Assembly (NCBI GenBank): GCA_947374535.1
Contig: CANCCJ010000030.1
Span: 1 to 27,639 of the forward strand
Length of the DNA stretch: 27,639 bases
DNA from: Comamonadaceae bacterium
GTDB taxonomy: Bacteria; Pseudomonadota; Gammaproteobacteria; Burkholderiales; Burkholderiaceae
Direction of reading: 5' to 3'
In this document: positions 1-9,201 of the stretch, in pieces
How the letters are laid out: each line of letters opens with the position of its first letter
How positions within the stretch are numbered: position 1 is the first letter of the stretch
Translations under genes and position numbers: made by a program
Notes under the pieces: generated by a model
Database searches by the model: none
What the model saw: only the letters and a program-made list of their open reading frames with translations
Told to the model about the DNA's origin: nothing

Positions 1-197
1 ATGGCGGTGATCCGGGTGTTGCTTTTCTTGAGGAGTTTTGGCTCGATTTGTGCCTTCTTCAACGCGTCGTCCACGCGCAGGCCGCGTTGGGCGTAAGCCG
101 CGGCGATCGCTTGAATAAAAGCAATCGGTGTCTCGGCGCGGCCTTGTGCAGCGGGGGCTTCCGGTGTGGGGCTAGGGCTAACCATAAGAGGCTTCAT
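1..197 (-). CDS. AraC-family transcriptional regulator, N-terminal fragment (runs off window)
   Basis: An open frame on the minus strand starts at 197 (alternative ATG at 185) and is still open at base 1, giving about 65 residues. The sequence around TPIAFIQAIAAAYAQRG, followed by an LxVDDALKKAQIEPxLL pattern, resembles the start of the arabinose-binding-like (OruR/GadX-type) sensory domain found in AraC-family activators. The C-terminal helix-turn-helix would lie outside the window. The gene is divergent from the leucine degradation operon with an 85-base gap, so a local regulator of that operon is a reasonable inference. Neither candidate start has a clear ribosome-binding site. The family call rests on a short N-terminal match only. 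Confidence 0.6.
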   Translation of the reverse strand, partial: MKPLMVSPSPTPEAPAAQGRAETPIAFIQAIAAAYAQRGLRVDDALKKAQIEPKLLKKSNTRITA

Positions 198-282
198 TGT
201 GGCAGGATTTGCAACCCATTTGACGCATCGCGTGGGACCAAACGGCCTAAGCTAGGCGGTCACGCCGTTCAAGGAAAACACG
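198..282. promoter_or_regulatory. Divergent promoter region with candidate operator
   Basis: This short gap separates the AraC-type gene (minus) from the carboxylase operon (plus). It holds a 13-base palindrome GCCTAAGCTAGGC at 245-257 and a TTGACG hexamer at 220-225 that could be a -35 element, although no good -10 stands 17 bases after it. An AAGGAAAA ribosome-binding sequence at about 270-277 precedes the ATG at 283. The palindrome is a candidate binding site for the divergent regulator; this is inference. Confidence 0.35.
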
Positions 283-1890
283 ATGACTGTTTTGCATTCG
301 CAGCTCAACCCACGCGCTGCCGATTTCACTGCCCACGCTGCCGCCATGCGCACCGTGGTGGATGACCTCAAAGCCCATCTTGAAAAAATTGCCGTGGGTG
401 GCGGTGAAGCTGCACGTGCCAAACACACCGCACGCGGCAAGCTCTTGCCCCGCGATCGCGTGCAAATGTTGCTCGACCCCGGCACGCCGTTTTTAGAAGT
501 GGCACCACTGGCTGCGCTCAACATGTACAACAACGACGCACCGTGCGCGGGCCTGATTGTTGGCATTGGCCGAGTCAGCGGTGTCGACTGCATGATCGTG
601 TGCAACGACGCCACCGTGAAGGGCGGCACCTACTATCCGCTCACGGTGAAGAAGCATTTGCGTGCGCAAGAAATTGCGCAGCAAAACAACTTGCCTTGCA
701 TCTACTTGGTGGACTCGGGCGGTGCCAACTTGCCCAACCAAGACGAGGTGTTTCCCGACCGCGACCACTTTGGCCGCATCTTTTTTAACCAAGCGAACAT
801 GAGTGCCCAAGGCTTGGCACAAATCGCGGTGGTGATGGGTAGCTGCACCGCAGGCGGCGCGTATGTGCCTGCCATGAGCGACGAAACCATCATCGTTAAA
901 AACCAAGGCACCATCTTCTTGGGCGGCCCGCCCTTGGTGAAAGCGGCCACGGGCGAAGTGGTGACGGCAGAAGATCTTGGTGGTGGTGATGTCCACACGC
1001 GGCTCTCAGGCGTGGCCGACCACTTGGCGCAAAACGATTTGCATGCGCTAGCGCTGGCGCGTCAATGTGTGAAAAGCCTCAACGCACAAAAGCAGCCCAA
1101 CATGGCTACCCAAACCCCAGTGGCTCCCAAGTACGACGCGCAAGAGTTGTATGGCGTCATTCCCACCGACACACGCAAGCCGTTTGATGTGCGCGAGATC
1201 ATTGCGCGAATCGTGGATGCGTCAGAGTTTGACGAATTCAAAGCCCGCTTCGGCACCACGCTGGTGTGCGGCTTTGCGCGCATCGAAGGCATGCCCGTTG
1301 GGCTAATTGCCAACAACGGCATCTTGTTCAGCGAGTCTGCCTTGAAAGGCGCGCACTTCATTGAGCTGTGCTGTCAACGCAAAATTCCGCTGGTGTTTTT
1401 ACAAAACATCACGGGCTTCATGGTGGGCCGCAAGTACGAAAACGAAGGCATTGCACGCAACGGCGCAAAGATGGTCACGGCTGTGGCCACCGCCGCAGTG
1501 CCTAAATTCACTGTCATCATTGGTGGCAGTTTTGGGGCGGGTAACTACGGCATGTGTGGTCGAGCGTTCAGCCCACGCTTTTTATGGATGTGGCCGAATG
1601 CGCGCATCTCGGTCATGGGCGGCGAGCAAGCGGCCAGCGTGTTGGCCACCGTCAAGCGCGATGGCATCGAAGCCAAAGGCGGGCAGTGGAGTGCGGAAGA
1701 AGAGCAAGCGTTCAAAGACCCGATTCGCCAACAGTACGAACACCAAGGCCATCCGTATTTCGCCACCGCACGCCTGTGGGACGACGGCGTGATTGACCCC
1801 GCTGACACGCGCCGCGTATTGGCTTTGGGTTTGAGCGCGTCGTTGAATGCGCCTATTCCTGAGACCAAGTTTGGTTTGTTCCGGATGTGA
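283..1890 (+). CDS. liuB: Methylcrotonyl-CoA carboxylase, carboxyltransferase (beta) subunit
   Basis: This 535-residue protein has the length expected for bacterial MCCase beta subunits. It transfers the carboxyl group from carboxybiotin to 3-methylcrotonyl-CoA, giving 3-methylglutaconyl-CoA in leucine and isovalerate breakdown. The two crotonase-like halves are visible: the N half carries [10 protein letters not shown] and the [16 protein letters not shown] acyl-CoA/oxyanion region, and the C half carries [17 protein letters not shown] and [16 protein letters not shown]. The AAGGAAAA sequence upstream supports the ATG at 283. It heads a same-strand cluster with the hydratase, the biotin subunit and HMG-CoA lyase, the order seen in liu operons. 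The isovaleryl-CoA dehydrogenase gene is not in the window. Geranyl-CoA carboxylase is the main alternative, but the HMG-CoA lyase neighbour argues for MCCase. Confidence 0.93.
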   Translation: MTVLHSQLNPRAADFTAHAAAMRTVVDDLKAHLEKIAVGGGEAARAKHTARGKLLPRDRVQMLLDPGTPFLEVAPLAALNMYNNDAPCAGLIVGIGRVSGVDCMIVCNDATVKGGTYYPLTVKKHLRAQEIAQQNNLPCIYLVDSGGANLPNQDEVFPDRDHFGRIFFNQANMSAQGLAQIAVVMGSCTAGGAYVPAMSDETIIVKNQGTIFLGGPPLVKAATGEVVTAEDLGGGDVHTRLSGVADHLAQNDLHALALARQCVKSLNAQKQPNMATQTPVAPKYDAQELYGVIPTDTRKPFDVREIIARIVDASEFDEFKARFGTTLVCGFARIEGMPVGLIANNGILFSESALKGAHFIELCCQRKIPLVFLQNITGFMVGRKYENEGIARNGAKMVTAVATAAVPKFTVIIGGSFGAGNYGMCGRAFSPRFLWMWPNARISVMGGEQAASVLATVKRDGIEAKGGQWSAEEEQAFKDPIRQQYEHQGHPYFATARLWDDGVIDPADTRRVLALGLSASLNAPIPETKFGLFRM

Positions 1891-1902
1891 TGGGGCGCTG
1901 AG

Positions 1903-2697
1903 ATGACCACACCTTCAAAACCCGCACTCACCATCACCAACCAAGGTGCGATTCGTACCCTCACCCTCAGCCGTCCCGACGTGCGCAATGCCTTCAACGA
2001 CGAAGTGATTGCCGAGTTGAAAACGGCGTTTACAGAAGCAGGCCAAGCCGCCGAAGTGCGCTGCGTGGTGTTGGCTGCAGAAGGTCCTGCATTTTGTGCC
2101 GGCGCAGACCTGAATTGGATGCGCCGCATGGCCGACTACACACGCGACGAAAACTTGGCCGATGCTGGCGAACTCGCTGCCATGCTGCGTGCGATTTACG
2201 CATGTCCCAAACCCACCCTCGCCCGCGTGCAAGGTGATGTGTTTGCTGGCGGCGTTGGCTTGGTTGCCGCATGCGACATCGCGGTGAGTGTGGACACTGC
2301 CACCTACTGCTTGAGCGAGGTGAAGCTGGGTCTTATCCCCGCCACCATCAGCCCCTATGTGATACGCGCGATGGGCGCACGCGCGTCGCACCGCTACTTT
2401 TTAACGGCGGAGCGTTTCAGTGCCGCAGAGGCACATCGCATTGGCTTGGTCCACGAGGTCGTGGCAGCTGACGCGCTAGATGCGAAGGTGGCAGAGCTGA
2501 CGCAAACGTTGGTCAGTGCCAGCCCCAACGCCGTGCGTGCGTGCAAACGTTTGGTGCAAGAGGTAGCCGAGCGCGAGATAGACGACGCCTTGGTGGCAGA
2601 CACCATGGCGGGTATTGCTGACATTCGTTCGAGTAACGAAGGCAAAGAAGGCGTGCAGTCGTTCTTGCAAAAACGCAAACCCAATTGGTTGCTTTGA
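1903..2697 (+). CDS. liuC: Methylglutaconyl-CoA hydratase (enoyl-CoA hydratase family)
   Basis: This is a 264-residue crotonase-fold protein. It carries the oxyanion-hole region AEGPAFCAGADLNWMRRM at about residues 59-76 and a second conserved block VFAGGVGLVAACDIAV at about 112-127, with ARVQGD before it. The sequence SEVKLGLIPATISPYV follows, as in LiuC-type hydratases. It is expected to hydrate 3-methylglutaconyl-CoA to HMG-CoA, between the carboxylase and the lyase encoded on either side. It begins 12 bases after the liuB stop, which indicates one transcript. Family membership is clear; substrate assignment comes mainly from position in the operon. Confidence 0.88.
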   Translation: MTTPSKPALTITNQGAIRTLTLSRPDVRNAFNDEVIAELKTAFTEAGQAAEVRCVVLAAEGPAFCAGADLNWMRRMADYTRDENLADAGELAAMLRAIYACPKPTLARVQGDVFAGGVGLVAACDIAVSVDTATYCLSEVKLGLIPATISPYVIRAMGARASHRYFLTAERFSAAEAHRIGLVHEVVAADALDAKVAELTQTLVSASPNAVRACKRLVQEVAEREIDDALVADTMAGIADIRSSNEGKEGVQSFLQKRKPNWLL

Positions 2698-2740
2698 CCC
2701 GCCCCGACGCCTTGCCTTGAACTCAGAAAGACAACCCCTT

Positions 2741-4786
2741 ATGTTTCAAAAAATCCTCATCGCCAACCGTGGCGAAATCGCCTGCCGAGTCGCCGCGACA
2801 GCAAAGCGCATGGGCATCAAAACGGTGGCTGTGTATTCGGATGCCGACGCCCAGGCCAAGCATGTGCAGGTGTGTGACGAAGCCGTGCACATCGGTGGCA
2901 GCGCCCCCAAAGACAGCTACTTGCGCTGGGAGCGCATCTTGCAAGCGGCCAAAGACACCGGTGCGCAAGCGGTGCACCCAGGCTACGGCTTTTTGAGCGA
3001 AAACGAAGATTTCGCCAAAGCGTGTGAGACTGCGGGCCTTGTGTTCATTGGCCCGCCCGCCTCTGCCATATTGGCGATGGGCTTGAAAGCCGAATCGAAG
3101 CAGCTGATGGAAAATGCAGGCGTGCCTTTGGTGCCCGGCTACCACGCGGCCGATCAAGACCCCGCTTTGCTGCAGCGCGAAGCCGACCGCATTGGCTACC
3201 CCGCGCTCATCAAAGCCAGCGCGGGTGGCGGCGGCAAAGGCATGCGCGTGGTCAACAGCAGCGGTGAATTTGCCGATGCATTGGCCAGTTGCAAACGCGA
3301 AGCCATCAACAGCTTTGGGGACGATGCGGTGTTGATCGAGAAATACGTGCAACGCCCACGCCACATCGAAATCCAAGTGTTTGGTGACACCCACGGCAAC
3401 TGCGTGTACTTGTTCGAGCGAGATTGTTCGGTGCAGCGCCGCCACCAAAAAGTGTTGGAAGAAGCGCCCGCCCCTGGCATGACCGAAGCCTTGCGAAAGC
3501 AAATGGGTGAGGCCGCAGTGGCTGCTGCCAAGGCCGTGAATTATGTGGGCGCAGGCACGGTGGAATTCATCGTGGAACAAACGGGCTACGACCAACCTGA
3601 GTCGATGAAGTTTTTCTTCATGGAGATGAACACCCGCTTGCAGGTGGAGCATCCGGTGACGGAGGCCATCACGGGGCTGGACTTGGTGGAGTGGCAATTG
3701 CGCGTCGCCAGTGGTGAGCCGTTGCCTTTGCAGCAAAGCGACTTGCGCATTCACGGTCACGCGATTGAAGCGCGCATTTGCGCAGAAAACCCAGACAACA
3801 ACTTTTTACCCGCGACGGGCACTTTGCAGGTGTACCGCAAGCCTGCGTGCAGCAGTTTTGAAATTCCGAACATGAGCGACACAGGCGTCGCGGTTCGCAT
3901 CGATGACGGCGTGCGCGAAGGCGACAGCATCAGCCCGTTTTATGACTCGATGGTGGCCAAGCTCATCGTGCATGGCGATACACGCGCGCAAGCGCTGGCG
4001 CGTTTGGACGAAGCGCTGTCGCAAACTCGTATCGTGGGCCTGACGACCAATGTGCAGTTCTTGCGCCACATCATCCGCACCGATTCATTCGCCACAGCCA
4101 AGCTCGACACCGCGTTGATTCAACGTGAAGAAAAATCTGTGTTCGCACAAGAGCCTTTGGGTCTCGCGCTCACCGCGGCCTCAGTGGTGGCCAACACCTT
4201 GCACCTTGAACAGGCGTTGAAAGGCAACGACCCGTTCAGCAGCCGCGATGGCTGGCGCGCTTATGGCGTGGCCACGCGCAACTTTGGGTTTGTGTTCCAT
4301 GGCGCGTCCTACACCACCGTGTTGACCTACGCACATGACGGCAGTTTGCAGTTGTGTGTGGCCGATGCGGATGGCGATGTGTCTGGCACCTTGGCCTACC
4401 GTGAAGACGGCGATGCGCTGCACATCAGCTTTGCCGGCTACGAAGCCCGTGTTCAGGTGTTTCATGAAACACAAGGCCATGAAGATGTGGCCCATGTGTT
4501 TGCACCGCAAGGCGCGACACGCATCACGTTGGTCGATGCCTTGGCCCATGCCGGCGAAGTGCAAGAGAGCGGTGGCCGCTTGACTGCGCCCATGCCAGGT
4601 AAAGTGGTGTCGTTTTCGGTTGCCGCAGGTGACAAAGTGAAGGCGGGTCAGCCGCTGGCGGTGATGGAAGCGATGAAAATGGAGCACACCATTGCCGCGC
4701 CTGCGGATGGTGAAGTGTTGGAACTGCTCTATGCGCCCGGCGACCAAGTGGCCGAAGGCGAAGAACTCTTGAAATTGAAAGTGTGA
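2741..4786 (+). CDS. liuD: Methylcrotonyl-CoA carboxylase, biotin carboxylase/BCCP (alpha) subunit
   Basis: This 681-residue subunit carboxylates its own biotin using ATP and bicarbonate and passes the carboxyl group to LiuB. The start is set at the ATG at 2741 because MFQKILIANRGEIACRV is the canonical biotin-carboxylase N-terminus; a longer frame from 2615 would overlap the hydratase gene and add unrelated sequence. Domains in order are a biotin carboxylase N domain (1 to about 115), an ATP-grasp domain with KASAGGGGKGMRVV and FMEMNTRLQVEHPVTE, a biotin carboxylase C domain to about 450, a linker/BT region, and a C-terminal biotinyl domain. The biotin site is EAMKMEH with Lys646. The next gene overlaps or abuts its stop codon, so the operon continues. 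Confidence 0.93.
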   Translation: MFQKILIANRGEIACRVAATAKRMGIKTVAVYSDADAQAKHVQVCDEAVHIGGSAPKDSYLRWERILQAAKDTGAQAVHPGYGFLSENEDFAKACETAGLVFIGPPASAILAMGLKAESKQLMENAGVPLVPGYHAADQDPALLQREADRIGYPALIKASAGGGGKGMRVVNSSGEFADALASCKREAINSFGDDAVLIEKYVQRPRHIEIQVFGDTHGNCVYLFERDCSVQRRHQKVLEEAPAPGMTEALRKQMGEAAVAAAKAVNYVGAGTVEFIVEQTGYDQPESMKFFFMEMNTRLQVEHPVTEAITGLDLVEWQLRVASGEPLPLQQSDLRIHGHAIEARICAENPDNNFLPATGTLQVYRKPACSSFEIPNMSDTGVAVRIDDGVREGDSISPFYDSMVAKLIVHGDTRAQALARLDEALSQTRIVGLTTNVQFLRHIIRTDSFATAKLDTALIQREEKSVFAQEPLGLALTAASVVANTLHLEQALKGNDPFSSRDGWRAYGVATRNFGFVFHGASYTTVLTYAHDGSLQLCVADADGDVSGTLAYREDGDALHISFAGYEARVQVFHETQGHEDVAHVFAPQGATRITLVDALAHAGEVQESGGRLTAPMPGKVVSFSVAAGDKVKAGQPLAVMEAMKMEHTIAAPADGEVLELLYAPGDQVAEGEELLKLKV

Positions 4787-4788
4787 CC

Positions 4789-5703
4789 ATGGCTATGAAT
4801 CTGCCTCGTCGTGTCAAGCTGATTGATGTCGGCCCCCGCGACGGCTTGCAAAACGAAAAACAACCTGTGCCTGCTGCAGTCAAGGTCGAGCTGGTGCACC
4901 GCCTGCAAGCGGCGGGCTTGAAAGAAATTGAAGTCACCAGTTTTGTGAGCCCGAAGTGGGTGCCGCAAATGGCAGACAACGCCGAGGTGATGGCGGGCAT
5001 TCACCGTCAAACCGGTGTGCGTTACTCGGTGCTCACGCCCAATTTGCAAGGCTTTGAAGCCGCGCTGAAATCTAAGCCAGACGAGATCGTCGTCTTTGCG
5101 GCTGCAAGCGAGGCCTTCAGTCAAAAGAACATCAATTGCTCCATTGCCGAAAGCATTGAGCGTTTTGCGCCTGTGGTGCAAGCCGCACGCGATGCGGGCA
5201 TTGCTGTGCGCGGCGCGATGAGCTGCACGGTGGGTTGCCCGTATGAAGGCGACATTGCACCCGAACGTGTCGGATACCTCGCAGGCTTGATGAAGGGCAT
5301 TGGCATCCAGCGTGTGGATGTGGCTGACACCATTGGTGTGGGCACGCCGCGCAAAGTGCAAGCGGCCATGGAGGCCACGCTCAAGCATTACGCGCTCAAC
5401 GATGTGTCGGGTCATTTTCATGACACCTATGGCCAAGCCTTGGTCAACACCTTGGCGGCTTTGCAGATGGGCGTGTGGAACTTCCAGTCCTCAGTGGCCG
5501 GCTTGGGCGGTTGCCCCTATGCCAAAGGCGCGACCGGCAATGTGGCGACCGAAGATGTGGTCTACCTGATGCACGGCATGGGCATTGACACGGGCATTGA
5601 CCTCGATCTGTTGATTGACGCCGGTGTGTTCATCAGCAGGGCCCTAGGTCGTCAACCCAATTCCCTGGTGGCAAGAGCGGTCTTGAACAAGCGCGCGGCT
5701 TGA
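4789..5703 (+). CDS. liuE: Hydroxymethylglutaryl-CoA lyase
   Basis: This roughly 304-residue TIM-barrel enzyme splits HMG-CoA into acetyl-CoA and acetoacetate, the last step of leucine degradation. Numbered from the ATG at 4789, visible features are VGPRDGLQNE with Asp18, the metal-binding HFHD (209-212), and the signature loop GGCPYAKGATGN with the catalytic Cys242. A GTG at 4783 overlapping the liuD stop codon (TGTGACC) is an alternative start adding two residues; neither has a strong ribosome-binding site, which fits translational coupling to liuD. MvaB and HmgL are other names for this family. This is the fourth and last gene of the recognisable leucine operon. Confidence 0.92.
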   Translation: MAMNLPRRVKLIDVGPRDGLQNEKQPVPAAVKVELVHRLQAAGLKEIEVTSFVSPKWVPQMADNAEVMAGIHRQTGVRYSVLTPNLQGFEAALKSKPDEIVVFAAASEAFSQKNINCSIAESIERFAPVVQAARDAGIAVRGAMSCTVGCPYEGDIAPERVGYLAGLMKGIGIQRVDVADTIGVGTPRKVQAAMEATLKHYALNDVSGHFHDTYGQALVNTLAALQMGVWNFQSSVAGLGGCPYAKGATGNVATEDVVYLMHGMGIDTGIDLDLLIDAGVFISRALGRQPNSLVARAVLNKRAA

Positions 5704-5723
5704 GTGAGCGACGTTCCCTGAAA

Positions 5724-6005
5724 ATGCATCCTATGTGTGGAAGCGAACTTACCCCCAAACCTCAAGGATTGACGCCTGCCGACTTGCGTTTGCAGGCGCA
5801 GGCAGCGCGTGTCTTGAAAAGCGCCGATGAGCCGCCATCGCCCTGCATCTCTGTATGCCGAATGTCAGACGACACCACGTATTGCGAAGGTTGCTGGCGC
5901 ACACTGGATGAAATTGGTGGATGGGGGCAACGCGCCCCATCTGACAAACGTGCCGTGTGGGCTTTGATTCGAGAGCGCTTGGCCGCGCATGCGGTGGCCG
6001 CGTAA
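5724..6005 (+). CDS. DUF1289 domain small cysteine protein
   Basis: This protein of about 93 residues has a DUF1289 pattern in its middle: PSPCISVCRM, then YCEGCWRTLDEIGGW, giving four cysteines in a CxxxC...CxxC arrangement that may bind a metal. The function of the family is not established. The start is uncertain: ATGs at 5724 and 5733 are in frame, and a TTG at 5700 would overlap the HMG-CoA lyase stop codon. No clear ribosome-binding site decides between them. It follows the lyase by about 20 bases and is probably on the same transcript, but nothing links it to leucine metabolism. Confidence 0.75.
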   Translation: MHPMCGSELTPKPQGLTPADLRLQAQAARVLKSADEPPSPCISVCRMSDDTTYCEGCWRTLDEIGGWGQRAPSDKRAVWALIRERLAAHAVAA

Positions 6006-6055
6006 GGCTTTGCGCAGGGGCGTTTGACGTCGGTCCTTGCTCTAGGATGTTTGCT

Positions 6056-6688
6056 ATGAAAACCATCACCTGCTACTTCGACTTCATTTCGCCGTATGCC
6101 TATCTGGCGTTTGAGGCCCTGCCTCAAAGCTTGATGGGTGTGAGCCATCGCATGGTTTACAAGCCGGTGTTGTTTGCCGCCATGCTTAAACACCACGGCC
6201 AACTGGGCCCCGCCGAAATTGCAGGCAAGCGCGAGTGGACGTATCGGCAAGTGTTGTGGCAAGCCAAGCAACTTGGTGTGACGTTGGACATGCCGCAGGC
6301 GCATCCGTTCAACCCGCTGGCGCTGTTGCGTTTGGCGGTGGCGTGCAGTGCCGACGGAGAGCCCAACCGCTATGTGTGCGAAACCATCTTCAACCATGTG
6401 TGGCAAGGAGGTGCCGCGGCAGATGATGACGCACGCACGCAAGTCTTGGCGCAGCATCTTGTGCCTCAGCGTTTGGTGGATGCACAAGAGGTGAAAGACC
6501 AACTCAAAAGCAACACCGAAGAAGCCATCGCGCTTGGCGTGTTTGGCGTGCCCACGTTCTGTGTGGACGACAAGCTCTTCTGGGGTTTAGACGCTTTGCC
6601 CATGATGCGTGCCTACCTTGATGGAGATCAATGGTTTGACGCTGCGTGGGACGCTGCCGCAAGCATTCAGCAAGGCGTGAAGCGTTGA
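6056..6688 (+). CDS. 2-hydroxychromene-2-carboxylate isomerase-like protein (DsbA/kappa GST fold)
   Basis: This is a 210-residue protein of the thioredoxin-fold HCCA isomerase/kappa-class GST group. The N-terminus CYFDFISPYAYLA carries the conserved SPY in place of a CxxC, so it is not a disulfide oxidoreductase. VFGVPTFCVDDKLFWGLD near the C-terminus has the cis-proline region and FWG typical of the group. The start at 6056 is chosen because AGGA sits 8 bases upstream and homology begins there; an in-frame extension from 5957 overlaps the previous gene. The true substrate is probably unknown: many members occur in organisms without naphthalene degradation, and no aromatic catabolic genes are nearby. 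Confidence 0.82.
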   Translation: MKTITCYFDFISPYAYLAFEALPQSLMGVSHRMVYKPVLFAAMLKHHGQLGPAEIAGKREWTYRQVLWQAKQLGVTLDMPQAHPFNPLALLRLAVACSADGEPNRYVCETIFNHVWQGGAAADDDARTQVLAQHLVPQRLVDAQEVKDQLKSNTEEAIALGVFGVPTFCVDDKLFWGLDALPMMRAYLDGDQWFDAAWDAAASIQQGVKR

Positions 6689-6715
6689 ATCAAGGCCTTG
6701 CTATGACAATGCCTT

Positions 6716-8536
6716 ATGCCCAACGCTTTTAACTTTTCAGCCTCCCCCTTTGACTGCTTAACGCCCGACGAACAGCGCTTGGTGCGCGACAGCGTGGATG
6801 TGGCGTATTACCCCGAGGGCGAGGCCATCCTCGATGTCGGCACAGCGCCCACGCACTTGTTTGTGATCATCAAAGGCTTTGTGACCCAGTACGACGGGGA
6901 CGAAGTGATCACCACCTACGGACCTGACGACACCTTTGACGGGCGCGGTTTGGTGGCAGGAAAAACCAGCAGCAAGTTCGTGGCGCAAGAAGAAGTGGTG
7001 GCCTACCAACTGGCACGTCAAACCGTGACCGACTTGATTGCCAGCAACGCCACGTTTGGTGCCTTGTTGTTCTCCGACTTGAGCAACAAGCTCACCGCGT
7101 TGTCGCAGCGCCAAAGCCAGCATGAGTTGCAATCACTCACCTTGTCGCGTGTGGACGAGGCCTTTGTTCGCCCCCCACATTTCGTTGAGATGGACACCGA
7201 TGTGTTGTCGGTCGTCAAGGTGATGCAGGCGCAGCGCACCGCCAGTGTGTTGGTGCGTGACCGTGCGACCACGCCCGAGCGCTTTGGCATCTTCACTGCC
7301 AAAACTTTGCAGCGCGCGATTTTGACGGGGATCCCACTCGAGCAGCAACAGGTGGGGCCGCTTTCGAACTTCGAGCTCATCACCATTCAACCGTCGGACC
7401 AAGTCGGCGATGCCCTGGCCTTGCTGCAACGTCACCGCGTGCATCGCTTGGTGGTGATGGACGGTGCGCATGTGCTGGGGGTGCTTGAAGCACTCGATTT
7501 GTTTAGCTTTTTGTCGAACCACTCGCACCTCATCACTGTGCAAGTGGAAGCGGCGACAGATATTGACGGTTTGGCCCAAGCCGCAGTGCAGATCACCCGC
7601 ATGGTCATTACCTTGCACCGCAGCGGCACGCGAGTGAGTTTGATTGCGCGTTTGGTGCAAGACTTGAACGCACGCTTGTTTGAGCGCGCCTGGCAGCTCA
7701 TCGCGCCGCCTGACTTGGTGGCGAACAGCTGCTTGTTTGTGATGGGCAGCGAAGGGCGTGGCGAACAATTGCTCAAGACCGATCAAGACAACGGCCTCAT
7801 CCTGCGCGATGGCTACACGCCCCCTGACAACTTAGAAGCGATTTGCCAAGAGTTTTCGCAAGCCCTGTCCGCCTTTGGGTACCCCGAGTGCCCGGGCCAC
7901 ATCATGGTGAACAACCCCATGTGGCGTAAGACGGCTTACGATTTTGGCCAAATGGTGCAGCAATGGTTGCTCATGCCCGATGCAGACAGTTTGATGAATT
8001 TGGCCATCTTCTTGGATGCCCATGCCGTGTGTGGTGATGCGCATTTGTTGCAGCAAGCCCAGCAAGCCCTGATGCGTTTGGCCACCGACAACGATGCCAT
8101 GCTGGCGCGTTTTGCCGCCGCCATCGATGCGTTTGGCAACAGCCAAGGTTGGTGGAACCGCTTATTGGGCCTGGATGATCAACAGGGCTTGCACCTCAAG
8201 AAAGAGGGCATCTTCCCTCTGGTACACGGTGTGCGAAGTTTGGCGCTGGCCGAGCACTTGCAAGAGACGGGTACCACGGCGCGTATCGATGTTTTGGTGA
8301 GCAAGAACATCCTCACACCCGCATTGGGCGCCGACCTCACGCAGAGTCTGCATTTCTTGATGGACATGAAGCTCAAGGCAGGCCTGACGGAGCTGGAAAC
8401 ACAACGCCCCGTCTCTGGTTTGGTGAACGTGGGCAAGCTTTCGACCTTAGACCGTGACTTGCTCAAAGATGCGCTCGGTGTCGTTAAACACTTCAAGGCC
8501 TTGTTGCGTAACCGCTTCAAGCTCGACGTTCTCTGA
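6716..8536 (+). CDS. cNMP-binding / CBS / DUF294 nucleotidyltransferase-like signalling protein
   Basis: This 606-residue multidomain protein has, in order, a cyclic-nucleotide-binding-like domain (about 15-135), a pair of CBS domains (about 150-270), a DUF294 putative nucleotidyltransferase domain with VMGSEGRGEQLLKTDQDNG around residues 342-360, and a DUF294 C-terminal helical domain (about 450-600). The GSEGR motif and the following D-x-D (DQD) are the expected metal and nucleotide site. The biochemical output is not established. Genes of this type are often next to a DnaQ-like exonuclease and SSS-family acetate transporters, as here, which suggests a role in acetate uptake or energy-status sensing. 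Its stop codon overlaps the exonuclease start (TGATG). Confidence 0.87.
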   Translation: MPNAFNFSASPFDCLTPDEQRLVRDSVDVAYYPEGEAILDVGTAPTHLFVIIKGFVTQYDGDEVITTYGPDDTFDGRGLVAGKTSSKFVAQEEVVAYQLARQTVTDLIASNATFGALLFSDLSNKLTALSQRQSQHELQSLTLSRVDEAFVRPPHFVEMDTDVLSVVKVMQAQRTASVLVRDRATTPERFGIFTAKTLQRAILTGIPLEQQQVGPLSNFELITIQPSDQVGDALALLQRHRVHRLVVMDGAHVLGVLEALDLFSFLSNHSHLITVQVEAATDIDGLAQAAVQITRMVITLHRSGTRVSLIARLVQDLNARLFERAWQLIAPPDLVANSCLFVMGSEGRGEQLLKTDQDNGLILRDGYTPPDNLEAICQEFSQALSAFGYPECPGHIMVNNPMWRKTAYDFGQMVQQWLLMPDADSLMNLAIFLDAHAVCGDAHLLQQAQQALMRLATDNDAMLARFAAAIDAFGNSQGWWNRLLGLDDQQGLHLKKEGIFPLVHGVRSLALAEHLQETGTTARIDVLVSKNILTPALGADLTQSLHFLMDMKLKAGLTELETQRPVSGLVNVGKLSTLDRDLLKDALGVVKHFKALLRNRFKLDVL

Positions 8537-9192
8537 TGCGGTCGCTGATTTTTCCTTCTCGTTGGTGGCGTTCGCTCAAGCGCGAGTGGCTCATTTATCA
8601 CTTGGGCTTGCCCGAATTTCGATTCATGTTCGATGAGCCGCCTCCGAATGAGTGGGTTTCGTTGGATTGTGAAACTACGGGCTTGAACGTCGGGACAGAC
8701 GAAATTATTTCCATCGGTGCCGTGCGCATCGTGGGCAACACCATCATGACCAGCGAACGCTTGGAGTTGCTGGTTCGGCCTGAGCGCGGCGTGTCTGCGG
8801 ACAGCGTGCGCATTCACCGGTTGCGTGAGCAGGATGTGGCGCAAGGCCTGCCGATTGACGAAGCGATGAAGCAACTCATGCACTTCATTGGTAGCCGCCC
8901 TTTGGTGGGTTACTTTTTAGAGTTTGATGTGGCGATGTTGCACAAGGCCATCTGGCCGATTCTTGGGCAAGGTTTGCCACAGCCTAAGATCGAAGTCTCG
9001 GCGTTGTATTACGACTACAAGTTTCGCCAAATGATGCCCTATGAGCAGCAGACCAATCCCGACATCGATCTGCGTTTTGCCACGTTGATGGCTGATCTCA
9101 ATTTGCCCGTGCTTGAGGCGCATGACGCCTTGAATGACGCCGTCATGGCCGCCATGGCCTTTATCAAGTTGCGTCGCTTACGTGGCGAATAA
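8536..9192 (+). CDS. DEDDh-type 3'-5' exonuclease (DnaQ-like)
   Basis: This 218-residue protein has a 3'-5' exonuclease domain. The DEDDh residues are visible: Exo I in SLDCETTGL (D44, E46), Exo II in EFDVAMLHK, and Exo III in AHDALNDAVMA with the conserved His five residues before the last Asp. The first 35 or so residues form a basic N-terminal extension before the nuclease fold. The ATG at 8536 overlaps the preceding TGA, so translation is coupled to the cNMP/CBS/DUF294 protein. It resembles the small exonucleases placed beside acetate permease genes rather than the DNA polymerase III epsilon subunit. The physiological substrate cannot be read from sequence. Confidence 0.87.
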   Translation: MRSLIFPSRWWRSLKREWLIYHLGLPEFRFMFDEPPPNEWVSLDCETTGLNVGTDEIISIGAVRIVGNTIMTSERLELLVRPERGVSADSVRIHRLREQDVAQGLPIDEAMKQLMHFIGSRPLVGYFLEFDVAMLHKAIWPILGQGLPQPKIEVSALYYDYKFRQMMPYEQQTNPDIDLRFATLMADLNLPVLEAHDALNDAVMAAMAFIKLRRLRGE

Positions 9193-9201
9193 CAGCAAGA
9201 A

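Noticed and set aside
2615..2740. Upstream extension of the carboxylase alpha-subunit frame
   Set aside because: It overlaps the hydratase gene and adds sequence unlike the family; the N-terminus at 2741 is canonical.
283..5703. Geranyl-CoA (acyclic terpene) carboxylase cluster
   Set aside because: The hydratase and HMG-CoA lyase in the same operon fit leucine degradation; no terpene genes are seen.
5957..6055. Upstream extension of the HCCA isomerase-like frame
   Set aside because: It overlaps the DUF1289 gene; the start at 6056 has an AGGA site and matches the family N-terminus.
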